A DNA stretch of 64,000 nt from contig JNLK01000001.1 in NCBI GenBank assembly GCA_000703065.1, forward strand, positions 3,432,001 to 3,496,000, given 5' to 3'. The position numbers and the translations under genes were made by a program. Every line of letters begins with the position of its first letter. Position 1 is the stretch's first letter. This stretch comes from Lachnospiraceae bacterium AC2029. GTDB lineage: Bacteria > Bacillota > Clostridia > Lachnospirales > Lachnospiraceae. Positions 24,837 to 33,393 of this stretch are shown in pieces. The notes under the pieces are model-generated. The model worked only from the letters and a program-made list of their open reading frames with translations, had not been told where the DNA came from and did not search any database.

Positions 24837-25211
24837 TTATTTGATATGTTTCACGATAGAGATGCGGAATCCTGACGGAGATTCCATGACCGCTGACTTG
24901 GAACTCTTAACATCGTAGGTTTTATCGCCGTTGACATTTTTGAATCCGCGTGAAGTCAGGATCTCATACGCTTCCTCAAAGTCATCTACATTCATTCGGA
25001 TCAGCATATGGTCTTGCTGGAGATCTGCTGAGGTCGATATAACATCCAAATGATATCCTTCCGGGTGCTTCATTCGGTTGGATATCACATCGTTTCCGTT
25101 GAGTGTATGTGAGGGTGCGTGCGTTTTTTCGAACCCGAGGGATTCAAAAAGGCTGACAATGGAATCTGCATCCGGGGAAACGATGACAGGGTCAAATGAC
25201 GTAATCTTCAT
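24837..25211 (-). CDS. VOC/glyoxalase-fold protein (paralogue 2 of 3)
   Basis: A 124-aa protein beginning MKITSFDPVIVSPDADSIVS with SLFESLGFEKTH, LIRMNVDDFEEAYEIL and ending ESPSGFRISIVKHIK. It aligns along its length to the proteins at 2726 and 36390. GGAGG (complement of about 25220) precedes the ATG. It is monocistronic and ends at the 25-bp inverted repeat. Substrate unknown. Confidence 0.75.
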   Translation of the reverse strand: MKITSFDPVIVSPDADSIVSLFESLGFEKTHAPSHTLNGNDVISNRMKHPEGYHLDVISTSADLQQDHMLIRMNVDDFEEAYEILTSRGFKNVNGDKTYDVKSSKSAVMESPSGFRISIVKHIK

Positions 25212-25479
25212 GGTTTATTCCTCCTTGATCTAAATGAGATCCTTGATACTCTGCCCTATAATCATGGGGAAACTTCATTTGTTCCAGAGTTTTGATCTCT
25301 GACTCGATTGAAACGTCTATATTATATCAAATTGTAATGATTTTCACCACAACAAAGATCTTTCGATACCTTTACGCCATTAAATGAATGCATGATTTTT
25401 CTGATTTTGTTTGCTATAATCCAGAATATAGTTACGAACTGTGAGTATAAAATAACGTAAAAGAGGTGATATCCTGGAA

Positions 25480-26418
25480 GTGACTGGTTTTACCGATCTT
25501 CTGGATGTAAAGAAAAAGTTAAGAGAGGTTTCGGTTGAAAACTGTGCACTCATCGGAAAGGGGGGAAACGGAAGCGTGTACCGTATCTCGGAGGATGAGA
25601 TCATTAAGGTGTTTACTCAGAATACATCTGTAGAGAGTATCGATCAGGAAAGGAAGCTGGCGCGAAGTGCATTTGTGTCCGGTGTGCCCACAGCCATACC
25701 ATATGATATGGTAAAAGTGGGAGATAGCTACGGACTTATCTTTGAGATGGTGAAAGCGGATGTGATCGCACGGAAGTTTACAGGTGAACCGGAGCATTTT
25801 GATGAATATGCAAAGAAGTATGCGGAACTTTTCAAGAAGATACATTCGGTCAGTCTTGCAGGAAAAGGACTTCCCTCAACAAGCAGTCTTTATCTTGACT
25901 ATCTGGATCGGCTAAGCGGCTGGTATGATGAAAAAGAGACAGAGCGTCTCAGATGGTTTATCGAACAGATCCCGGAGAGAGACACGATGGTTCATGGGGA
26001 TTTCCATACCAATAATATTATGGTGCAGGGAGATGAACTGCTGATTATAGACATGGCAGAAATCAGTTACGGGAATCCAATCTATGACCTGGCAGCGGCT
26101 TATTTCGTCCATGTGCTGAATCCGAAAAGGGATCCGGACAGCGTGATGCGTTATCTGAATGTTTCAGCGGAAATCGCGATGAAGCTTTGGGATGTGATGA
26201 TGAAGGAGTATTTCCACACAGGGGACAGGGAAAAGCTTGACCGCATTAACCGTACGATTGAGGGCTTCTGCATGCTGAAATCCGCGCTTATCCCGGCAAT
26301 CTGGATCAATATGCCGGAGGAAGCTAAGAAAACATTTGTGGAAGCGGCAAGAAGATACTTCTTCCCGCGGATGGAACAGCTGCTCGACGAGCTGAATGAG
26401 CTGATGTCTATCCGGTAA
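25480..26418 (+). CDS. Aminoglycoside phosphotransferase-like kinase
   Basis: A protein of 312 aa with a protein-kinase-like fold: Gly-rich loop LIGKGGNGSVYRI, Lys in DEIIKVF, catalytic MVHGDFHTNNIMV and metal-binding LLIIDMAEISYGNP. This layout fits the putative aminoglycoside phosphotransferase family found as accessory genes in Firmicutes, which often phosphorylates other small molecules. GTG 25480 is the given start; CTG 25474 is better spaced to AGAGGTG and also possible. It stands alone and is followed by a good terminator. Confidence 0.75.
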   Translation: MTGFTDLLDVKKKLREVSVENCALIGKGGNGSVYRISEDEIIKVFTQNTSVESIDQERKLARSAFVSGVPTAIPYDMVKVGDSYGLIFEMVKADVIARKFTGEPEHFDEYAKKYAELFKKIHSVSLAGKGLPSTSSLYLDYLDRLSGWYDEKETERLRWFIEQIPERDTMVHGDFHTNNIMVQGDELLIIDMAEISYGNPIYDLAAAYFVHVLNPKRDPDSVMRYLNVSAEIAMKLWDVMMKEYFHTGDREKLDRINRTIEGFCMLKSALIPAIWINMPEEAKKTFVEAARRYFFPRMEQLLDELNELMSIR

Positions 26419-26457
26419 GGAAGGTTAACGGAAATCATTGTCATACTGTTTTGAAGA

Positions 26458-26481
26458 AACCCGGAATCCCCGGGTTTTTTT
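26458..26481 (+). terminator. Intrinsic terminator of the kinase gene
   Basis: AACCCGG-AATC-CCCGGGTT followed by a run of T. Confidence 0.85.
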
Positions 26482-26502
26482 CATGCTTGGAAGGTGAAGC
26501 GT

Positions 26503-26616
26503 ATGGAAAAACTTACTACAAAAGAAAAGGTACAGATCGCCCTTGACCGGTTGGACGATGGAATCCATGCGCTTCAGTTGTTTTTATACCGGCGTTTTGG
26601 TATAATATCTCTGTAG
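26503..26616 (+). CDS. Possible 37-aa micro-ORF
   Basis: ATG 26503 follows GGAAGGTGAAGCGT and reads MEKLTTKEKVQIALDRLDDG, IHALQLFLYRRFGIISL. It has a helical, amphipathic start. Its 3' third overlaps the promoter elements at 26578-26606, so it is more likely a remnant of a longer gene than a functional product. Confidence 0.3.
   Translation: MEKLTTKEKVQIALDRLDDGIHALQLFLYRRFGIISL
26578..26606 (+). promoter_or_regulatory. Promoter of the first partner-switching operon
   Basis: TTGTTT (26578-26583), 17-nt spacer, TATAAT (26601-26606), about 200 bp upstream of the STAS gene. The leader in between contains a hairpin at 26742-26762. Confidence 0.55.
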
Positions 26617-26741
26617 TATATTCATTTGATAAAGGAAGAACGGAAGGGTTTGTCGGTGCTTCCATTTGGACTTTTAAAAGGGATAGAAAGCCAATGATGA
26701 CGGAGAAATGTTGTCTGCATTAGAAATGATCGTTGGAGCTT

Positions 26742-26783
26742 CCGGGGGACGGTCGTCCCCGGTGGTTTCGACGTATTTTTTTT
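26742..26783 (+). promoter_or_regulatory. Leader hairpin with T run before the STAS gene
   Basis: CCGGGGGAC-GGTC-GTCCCCGG (26742-26762) is followed 12 nt later by TTTTTTTTT-CA. It lies in the transcribed leader and could be an attenuator; the gap between stem and T run makes it a poor simple terminator. Confidence 0.4.
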
Positions 26784-26810
26784 TCACTTTACTAATACAG
26801 GAGGATCGTT

Positions 26811-27107
26811 ATGAACATCAACATGAAGAAAAACGGAACAGAGCTTACGGTAGAGGTTGTGGGAAGACTGGATTCCCTTACCGCTCCGGAACTGGAGGAG
26901 GCGCTGGAGGAGTCCTATGACGGACTTGAGAAGCTGATCCTGGATCTGGCAAAGCTGGAATATATCTCCAGTGCGGGTCTTCGTGTGCTTCTTGGAGCGT
27001 CTCAGGTTATGGACGAACAGGGGGAGATGGTAGTGCGAAATCTGACCCGGCCGGTACGGGATGTGATCGAGCTGGTTGGATTCGACAGCGCGCTGAATAT
27101 CGAATAG
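26811..27107 (+). CDS. STAS-domain anti-anti-sigma factor
   Basis: A 98-aa SpoIIAA/RsbV-like protein: VEVVGRLDSLTAPELEEALE, LILDLAKLEYISSAGLRVLL with the phosphorylatable Ser in ISSAGLR near residue 53. In such systems an RsbW-like kinase phosphorylates this Ser and a PP2C phosphatase reverses it; the unphosphorylated form traps the kinase. ATG follows AGGAGGATCGTT. The partner HATPase is at 27598, separated by a decayed LanM segment. A second STAS gene is at 34825. Confidence 0.9.
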   Translation: MNINMKKNGTELTVEVVGRLDSLTAPELEEALEESYDGLEKLILDLAKLEYISSAGLRVLLGASQVMDEQGEMVVRNLTRPVRDVIELVGFDSALNIE

Positions 27108-27140
27108 AGGAGGGACAGAGCCTATGGCGGAAGAGAAGAA

Positions 27141-27563
27141 ACAGATATTCAGACAGAATATACCGGGCTCTCGGGCGTGGCGGTATTCTTCGCGGCCATG
27201 ACCGCCTGCGCGAAGGATACGGAGGCAGGCGCTCATGCGAAGGAGTGTCTGGATTCCTGCCTTGGCATGATCTCGCGTCTCCTTTATTCTAAGGATGCAG
27301 AGAAGATCCTGAATGATCCTTATGCTTTCGGCGCCGGGGATCGCGGAAGCGCTTCTCATGGCCGGCCGGCTGCTTCAGACGGACGATTTTGCACCCGCCG
27401 CCGCAGACGCGCTTACCTTTGAGGCGGAAAGCTACTGTGAGCCTTTGGGAAACTGGCTGGACAGGAGAGTGCCCGGAGTAAAAAAAAGTGCAAAGGGAAA
27501 CTGTTACGGGACCGAAGGCTTTCCTGCCTGCAGGATATCGCTTAAGACGAATGGCATCTGTGG
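27141..27563 (+). pseudogene. Decayed LanM-type lanthipeptide synthetase C-terminal domain
   Basis: Two frames give a LanC-like domain: EYTGLSGVAVFFAAMTACAK (as DGLAGVALFFAAL in LanM), then after a shift near 27333 IAEALLMAGRLLQTDDFAPA, LTFEAESYCEPLGNWLDRR (as the FDPExGNWPDLR block) and GNCYGTEGFPACRISLKT (as the zinc-ligand W-C-H/Y-G block). The Trp before CYG is lost, and several internal glycine repeats are missing. The N-terminal dehydratase and any precursor peptide are absent. It lies inside the partner-switching operon without a start. Confidence 0.6.
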
Positions 27564-27597
27564 AACAAGAAATATGCATAAAAAAGGGGAAGAACGA

Positions 27598-28029
27598 ATG
27601 AAGGAGTTAATAACGGAAGCAAAGAGAGAGAATCTTCCCAAGGTACTTGCGTTTGTTGACGGGCAGCTGGAGGCTGTGGATTGCCCTATGCTTACCCAGA
27701 CATCCATCGATGTGGCGGTGGAAGAACTCTTTATCAACATCGCCAGCTACGCGTATGACATGGAAAACGGAACAGCCGTGGTTCAGGTGACGGTACTGGA
27801 AGATCCGCTGTCGGTGGAGATCACATTTATCGACAACGGACAGCAGTATGACCCGCTGGCCAGGGAGGATCCGGATATCACTTTGCCGAAGCAGAAGAGA
27901 AAGAAGGGCGGGCTTGGTATCTTTATGGTGAAGAAGACCATGGATGATGTCCATTACGAATATAAGGATGGGAGAAATATTCTTACCATACGGAAGAATC
28001 TGAACGAAGGGCATAAGGGAAATATATGA
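27598..28029 (+). CDS. RsbW-like anti-sigma factor / serine kinase (HATPase_c)
   Basis: A 143-aa protein of the SpoIIAB/RsbW GHKL ATPase group: N-box DVAVEELFINIASYAY, G1 box ITFIDNGQQYDPL, G2-like GGLGIFMVKKTMDDVHYEY. It should bind and phosphorylate the STAS protein at 26811. ATG follows AAAAGGGGAAGAACGA. Its stop overlaps the start of the MATE fusion gene (ATGA at 28026-28029). The paralogue at 35815 shares the GGLGxFxV and MDD(V/L)xYEYKD blocks. No sigma factor gene is nearby, so the target is probably another protein. Confidence 0.9.
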   Translation: MKELITEAKRENLPKVLAFVDGQLEAVDCPMLTQTSIDVAVEELFINIASYAYDMENGTAVVQVTVLEDPLSVEITFIDNGQQYDPLAREDPDITLPKQKRKKGGLGIFMVKKTMDDVHYEYKDGRNILTIRKNLNEGHKGNI

Positions 28030-29753
28030 ATAACAGATTCTGCGAAAAGAAATTTGCATCTATGTTTATTTCAGGAACCTTTACCAAGGCGGTGATGTAC
28101 CTTACGCTTCTGAGTGACAGTATTATCGCAGGTTATTTTATCGGCGAGTCGGGAGTGGCGGCCATCAATGCCATCAACCCGGTAACAGGGATCGTGACCT
28201 TCTTCGGAGATCTTGTATCCGCAGGGGTCGGGATCGTCTTTACCAGAGAAGTGGGAGCGATGCGTAAGAAGCGGGCGGATGAGATCTACGGTCAGGGGTT
28301 GATCATCAGCATTGCCATCGGACTCATTTCCGCGGTTACGATCCTTCTGATCAAGAATGTGTATTTCAGCGCAAACGGGATCACGGGAGAGATCCTGGAT
28401 AATGCACTGAAGTATTATCGATTTGTCCCGATCAATGCTTTTCTTACCATTGTGATCTTCTATATGGAGCAGATGGTCTACAGTGATGGAGACGAGCTGT
28501 GCAATAATCTTTGCTATGTATTTCAGATCGGCGGAAATGTGGTTCTCTCCATCGTTCTTGCAAAGTTCTACGGAATGACCGGTATCATACTCGGCTCCGT
28601 GATCGGAAACGGGCTTGGGATCCTGGTATGCTGCTGGCATTTCTTCCGGAAGGGGAATACGTTGCATTTCGTATGGCATTTCTCCTTCAAGGACTTCCTT
28701 CTTACCTCACGCTACAGCATCGTGGACTCCTCGGTCGACCTGTGTTGGGCCTTGATGGATTACGTGATGATCGGATTTGTTTCCGCCCGGTATGGGGACT
28801 CCGGTCTGGTCACCCTTTCTGTCGTTGTCAGTCTGATCGAATTCAGTGTCGTTCTGGACGGAGTGGGTATGGCGATGCAGCCCCTTATGGGAACCTACTA
28901 CGGAGAGAAGAATCATGTGCTGATCAGGAGGGTCATGGGGGCCGGGATCAAGGCGGCGCTGGCCGAGGGCGTGATCGCCACCGCGCTGATATGGATCTTC
29001 TCGAAGCAGTTCTGCGGACTGTTTGGGATTTCCGGCGGAGCGTCGCTGGAGCCGTCCATCACCGCAATCCGGATCGTATCTCTGGGATTTACCTTCTGCA
29101 GCGCGGTTTCCCTGATGACATCCTACTATATGCTGATCGACCGGATCGGCATGGCAACCTGTTTCGCATGCCTTCATAACGGCCTGCTTTATATCCTGCT
29201 TCCGGTACTCGGGGGGCTTTGCTTTGGAACCGGTGGTATGTGGTCGGGCTTTGTCATCGCTCCGATCCTGACGCTTGGCCTATCGCTCCTGTTCGTATAT
29301 CTGAAGTTTGGAAAGGAGGATTTCCCCTATCTGCTGAAGGATATGGATTCGGAGATCGAGGTAATGGACGATACCCTGTCGGTTGCTGCGGCTGCCACTC
29401 TGTCAGAGCGGGTCGTTGACAGCATGGTGGCTCATGGTTTTGTTAGAGAGGAAGCCAATCATGCAGCCCTTTTTGTTGAGGAAATCGGACTTACCATCCT
29501 GGAGAAGAATAAGCAGGCGAAAAAATCTGTTCTGATCGAGCTTTCGCTCTTTTATGAAGAAAACTCGGTTCTAATTGTGGAACGGGATTCCGGAGAACTG
29601 TTCGATCTGACCGATTCCTATAGTCAGGTTAAGGGACTCAGCAGTTTCGTCCTGAACGGCCTTATGAAATCTCATGATGAGAAGAAATACCTGGTGACTA
29701 CGGGCTATAACCGCAATATGGTCCGGTTTGCAAAGAACGGGTATGCCGGCTGA
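28026..29753 (+). CDS. MATE-family transporter fused to an RsbW-like C-terminal domain
   Basis: A protein of 575 aa. Residues about 1-440 hold 12 helices of a MATE/MOP exporter (TKAVMYLTLLSDSIIAGYFI, INAINPVTGIVTFFGDL). From about 455 a soluble domain follows: LSERVVDSMVAHGFVREEAN, ALFVEEIGLTILEKNK, LIVERDSGELFDL, GLSSFVLNGLMKSHDEKKYL. It follows the order of a GHKL anti-sigma fold (helix, N-box with EE, G1-like D-SG, C-terminal strand), but Asn and Gly of the ATP site are changed, so it may bind rather than hydrolyse ATP. It overlaps the RsbW-like gene by 4 bp, so transport is probably controlled by the STAS/RsbW pair. Substrate unknown. Confidence 0.75.
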   Translation: MNNRFCEKKFASMFISGTFTKAVMYLTLLSDSIIAGYFIGESGVAAINAINPVTGIVTFFGDLVSAGVGIVFTREVGAMRKKRADEIYGQGLIISIAIGLISAVTILLIKNVYFSANGITGEILDNALKYYRFVPINAFLTIVIFYMEQMVYSDGDELCNNLCYVFQIGGNVVLSIVLAKFYGMTGIILGSVIGNGLGILVCCWHFFRKGNTLHFVWHFSFKDFLLTSRYSIVDSSVDLCWALMDYVMIGFVSARYGDSGLVTLSVVVSLIEFSVVLDGVGMAMQPLMGTYYGEKNHVLIRRVMGAGIKAALAEGVIATALIWIFSKQFCGLFGISGGASLEPSITAIRIVSLGFTFCSAVSLMTSYYMLIDRIGMATCFACLHNGLLYILLPVLGGLCFGTGGMWSGFVIAPILTLGLSLLFVYLKFGKEDFPYLLKDMDSEIEVMDDTLSVAAAATLSERVVDSMVAHGFVREEANHAALFVEEIGLTILEKNKQAKKSVLIELSLFYEENSVLIVERDSGELFDLTDSYSQVKGLSSFVLNGLMKSHDEKKYLVTTGYNRNMVRFAKNGYAG

Positions 29754-29849
29754 GAATCTTTTTTTCAAACACTTACAGGGGGAAAATCATCTGATGCAGA
29801 GAAAGATGTTCAGCTTTCACAGAGCAGACATTCTATAATTGAGGTGGCT

Positions 29850-30860
29850 CTAGGTCAAACCTACGGACTTCAGCCACATGATCTCATCCCGGATGGTTTC
29901 TCTGTATGGCCGTGCGGTGTATCCCAGTTCGCGGTTTGCCTTGCCAGAATCGAAGCGGTTGTTCCTCGCCAGATTATATACGGAAAATGTGGTCATGAGG
30001 GGTTTTTCTCCGGCCCTTTTTGCCTTACGCTCCAGGATCCTTGCAAGGAAATTAGCCACACGGATCGGAAGAAATATCTTCATTTTCTTACAGCCGCTTT
30101 CTTCTGCAACCAGGCGGGTGAAGTCCCTGAAGCTCACCGGTTCGTTTCCAAGAATATAGCATTCCCCACGTTTCCCGGATCTTGCAGCTCGGATCACACC
30201 ATCAGCAAGATCCCGGACATCGCAGAGGTTGAAGCTCCCGTTGATACCTGCAGGCATTTTGCCGTTAATGATCTCAATCAGGGTTTTTGTCGTTTCTCCC
30301 ATGGCATAGTCCTCCGGGCCCATGATTCCGGAGGGGTGGACCACGCAGGCATTAAGCCCATCTTCGGCTGCTTTCAGCGTCAGATTCGTTGCCAGGGCCT
30401 TGGACAGGGAATAGCATCCGCGAATCCTGTTCGGATCGATGGGGATGGCGCCTTCACATTCACGAATGAACCCGTTTTTTTCTTCCGGGATCGCGCCGGT
30501 AGAGGAACAGTAAACAAGCTTGGCCACGTTTCTTTCCTTACAGAGAGCGATCAGATTCTCTGTGCCGCCTACATTTACATCCATAACCTTCTGACTGTAA
30601 TCCGGATTCACGGTTACGATACTCGCAATATGCAAAACGATCGCTTCGGTTTCATCAGGGATGTCAAAGAAATGAGAGAGGTCATTCCGACTGCAAAGGT
30701 CACCATATACGATCTCTGTTTCACTCGGGAGATAATCTGCAGATCTGTCACCCGGAAGAACAAAAGCTCTTACCCTTTCCCCTTGATTGATCAGTTGTCT
30801 GACTACTGTACTTCCAAGAAAACCTGCCGCACCTGTTACCAGATAGATTCTGTTCGTCAT
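29850..30860 (-). CDS. NAD-dependent epimerase/dehydratase (extended SDR)
   Basis: A protein of 336 aa. Rossmann motif YLVTGAAGFLGSTVVRQLIN (GxxGxxG), LHIASIV, YCSSTGAIP, catalytic YSLSKAL (YxxxK) and HPSGIMGPED. It is of the group acting on nucleotide sugars, sterols or flavonoid-like carbonyls; the substrate is not evident. ATG 30860 follows GGAGG. The gene is downstream of tetR (31008) on the same strand with an operator dyad in the 147-bp gap, so it is likely that regulator's target. Confidence 0.85.
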   Translation of the reverse strand: MTNRIYLVTGAAGFLGSTVVRQLINQGERVRAFVLPGDRSADYLPSETEIVYGDLCSRNDLSHFFDIPDETEAIVLHIASIVTVNPDYSQKVMDVNVGGTENLIALCKERNVAKLVYCSSTGAIPEEKNGFIRECEGAIPIDPNRIRGCYSLSKALATNLTLKAAEDGLNACVVHPSGIMGPEDYAMGETTKTLIEIINGKMPAGINGSFNLCDVRDLADGVIRAARSGKRGECYILGNEPVSFRDFTRLVAEESGCKKMKIFLPIRVANFLARILERKAKRAGEKPLMTTFSVYNLARNNRFDSGKANRELGYTARPYRETIRDEIMWLKSVGLT

Positions 30861-30926
30861 ATTCGTTCCTCCTGTTCCAAATTGTTGATCTGATAACAGT
30901 GTACGTAACCGGAGAGAAAAAAAGAA

Positions 30927-30993
30927 CAACACCTTTTTTGAAATGTGTTGATTTCGGCGGACAAGGTCCCGACACGTTTCAAAAAAAGTGTTG
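30927..30993. promoter_or_regulatory. Large inverted repeat, candidate TetR operator
   Basis: Arms 30927-30948 and 30972-30993 are complementary over 22 nt with two mismatches. Each contains CAACAC and GTGTTG-like half-sites separated by a T- or A-run. It lies between tetR (31008) and the epimerase start (30860). Confidence 0.7.
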
Positions 30994-31007
30994 AACAGAA
31001 GCTTTCG

Positions 31008-31595
31008 TCAAGGCTTTATGATACATTTCCGGATGATAGCGATCATTTCTTCGATGGGCATCTCGCAATCCGTTTGGACCCATTCGGTAACCACACCCAG
31101 AAGTCCCTTCAGAAAGAAGATCATGATGAAGGGCTGTTCCGTATCCGATACGCCGAACCTGGTAAGGATTGGCCTGAAAATCTCACGAAACCAATTTGTG
31201 TACATTTTCTCAGCGCCCATAAGATCATGCTTGTCATACATAAGGCAGAAGAGTTTTCGGTTATCCCGAACAAAGGTCAGGTAGGGAACCAGGTACTTGC
31301 TTTGGATAAAGAATAATTCGTCTTCCGTCCGTTCATCGATTTTCATCTTCTCCAGGTTAAGATTCCCGTACCGATGAAAGAAATCCTGATAGGTGGCTTC
31401 CATGGTCTCTGTCAGAAGCTCATTCACATTATTATAGTGAAGGTAAAATGTTGAGCGGTTTACACCGGCCTTCTCACAGATTTCCTTCACTGTGATATGG
31501 GTAAACTCCTTCCTATCTAGCAGTAAGATCAGGGCATCCTGCATTTTCTTCGCAGATTGATTGTATTTGTATTCATTTTTATTATTCGCGTTCAT
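31008..31595 (-). CDS. TetR-family regulator
   Basis: A protein of 195 aa. The HTH is FTHITVKEICEKAGVNRSTF then YLHYNNVNELL. The C-terminal ligand domain is of the TetR_C_8-like kind common in Firmicutes. The start is an ATG at 31595; GGAG (complement of about 31601) precedes it. The epimerase at 29850 lies downstream with a large dyad between, suggesting local repression. Confidence 0.85.
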   Translation of the reverse strand: MNANNKNEYKYNQSAKKMQDALILLLDRKEFTHITVKEICEKAGVNRSTFYLHYNNVNELLTETMEATYQDFFHRYGNLNLEKMKIDERTEDELFFIQSKYLVPYLTFVRDNRKLFCLMYDKHDLMGAEKMYTNWFREIFRPILTRFGVSDTEQPFIMIFFLKGLLGVVTEWVQTDCEMPIEEMIAIIRKCIIKP

Positions 31596-31778
31596 ACTCT
31601 GCTCCCAAATGCTAATACTGATCAGATTTTATCAAAGAAGAACAAAAAAGTAAATTGGCTCTCACGAGGATATATGGCGAGGCATCTTCCGAATAAATTC
31701 AATTATGCAAATGCAAAAACATATGTTAAAATAAAGTATATTTTTGAACCCTGACACTGGCTGAGGGAGCATCCGACA

Positions 31779-33371
31779 ATGTATACAATCATCTATGATT
31801 TCGGCACAAGCAGCGTAAAAACCTGTCTTTTTGACATAAATAAAACAATACGTCTCATCGCGGGGAACTCTGCCAATTATTCCCTGTATACAAGTGATGA
31901 CGGCGGAGTGGAGCAGGATACGGATGAATGGTGGGATGCCATATGCTCCACCACAAAAAAAGTCTTTCAGCTCTGTGATGTGAAACCCGAAGAGATCAGC
32001 GGGATTGCATTCTGCACGCAGATACAGGGTTCCGTTTTCGTAGACAGACAGGGAAATGCACTGAGGCGTCCTATGAACTATCTGGACCAAAGAGGCGTGA
32101 ATGAATATAAGAAATGCATGTGCAGCGGGCCGATACGGGTATCCGGCTGCAACCTGTTCAAGCTCGTACGGAATCTGTCCGTAAACTATGCTGCATCTAC
32201 CAGTGCCAAGGATCCGGTCTGGAAATACAAATGGGTAGAAAAAAACGAACCGGAGATTTTTAATAAAGTCTATAAATGGCTGGATATCAATGATTACCTG
32301 GCCGCGCGTTGTACGGGAAATATCTTTCGAACCGCGGACTCGGCCTTTGCCACCTTCCTCTATGATACCCGAAAGGGCCGGGAGGGCTGGAACAAAGGCT
32401 TACTGAAAATGTATGGCATAAACCCACGGCATCTGCCAAAGATCATCGACTGTACAGATCTTGCCGGTGAACTGACGGAAAAAGCAGCCTCGGAGCTGGG
32501 ACTGGTACCGGGAACTCCCGTATATGCAGGGGGCGGCGACACAACCTTCGTAAGCATCGGAGCGGGCGCAACAAGAGTCGGAGATACACACATCTATGTC
32601 GGAACCTCCGGATGGGTCTCCACCTTTTTAGATCATCAGGTGGTGGATATAAATGCGATGATCACAGGCGTCCTCTCCGCCTGTCGTGGCTACTACAATT
32701 ATTATGCGGAACTGGAAACAGCAGGCAAGTGCATCGACTGGGTAAAGGACAATCTCATACTGGATGAGCTAAGCGACTATATAAAACCCTCAGAGAATTC
32801 GTCGGATTTTGAACATCTGTTCAAGAACATTTATATGTACATCTCTGATGCGATCAGCAAGGTTCCTCCCGGTGCGAACGGTGTTATCTTCACTCCCTGG
32901 CTTCACGGAAACCGATGTCCCTTTGAGGACTCCAAAGCCGCAGGGATCTTCTTCAATATAGGAATTGATACCACCAACAAGGATCTGCTCCGCGCCATAT
33001 TCGAAGGTATCTGCTATCACCTCAGGTGGTTACTGGAGTGTGAAGACAGAAAAGTGAAAACCTCCGATTCCATCCGGTTTGTGGGAGGCGGTGCTCTCTC
33101 TCCGGAATTTAGCCAGATGCTGGCCGATATCACCGGGCGAAGGATTGAAACCATAAGCAACTCACAGGAAGCAGGAGCCATCGGCGCCGCTTTGGTTGTG
33201 GCGGCCGGCATTCGCGGATGCGATGTCCGAAAGCTGGCCCGGAAGCTGGTGAAGCCCGTGCATACCTATGTTCCGGATTTAAGGAACCGGAAAATATACG
33301 AGAGGAATTACCGAGTATTTAAGCGACTTTACAGGACCAATTCCGGGAATTTTAAAAAGATCAACGCATGA
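31779..33371 (+). CDS. FGGY-family carbohydrate kinase (xylulokinase-like)
   Basis: A protein of 530 aa. N-terminal ATPase loop YDFGTSSVKTCLFD, GGVEQDTDEWWD, catalytic-region VYAGGGDTTFVSIG, adenine-binding RFVGGGALSPEFSQML and SNSQEAGAIGAALVV. It phosphorylates a sugar or polyol such as xylulose; the exact substrate cannot be read. Unusually, a SpoIIE phosphatase follows 22 bp after its stop, behind AAATAAGGAGGC, so sugar phosphorylation and the partner switch appear to share one transcript. Confidence 0.85.
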   Translation: MYTIIYDFGTSSVKTCLFDINKTIRLIAGNSANYSLYTSDDGGVEQDTDEWWDAICSTTKKVFQLCDVKPEEISGIAFCTQIQGSVFVDRQGNALRRPMNYLDQRGVNEYKKCMCSGPIRVSGCNLFKLVRNLSVNYAASTSAKDPVWKYKWVEKNEPEIFNKVYKWLDINDYLAARCTGNIFRTADSAFATFLYDTRKGREGWNKGLLKMYGINPRHLPKIIDCTDLAGELTEKAASELGLVPGTPVYAGGGDTTFVSIGAGATRVGDTHIYVGTSGWVSTFLDHQVVDINAMITGVLSACRGYYNYYAELETAGKCIDWVKDNLILDELSDYIKPSENSSDFEHLFKNIYMYISDAISKVPPGANGVIFTPWLHGNRCPFEDSKAAGIFFNIGIDTTNKDLLRAIFEGICYHLRWLLECEDRKVKTSDSIRFVGGGALSPEFSQMLADITGRRIETISNSQEAGAIGAALVVAAGIRGCDVRKLARKLVKPVHTYVPDLRNRKIYERNYRVFKRLYRTNSGNFKKINA

Positions 33372-33393
33372 GCCAAGGAAATAAGGAGGCAAA

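Noticed and set aside
29844-30893. A 349-residue open frame on the + strand
   Set aside because: It mirrors the epimerase gene on the minus strand, which has clear SDR motifs, a good ribosome binding site and codon pattern. The + frame has no recognisable domain.
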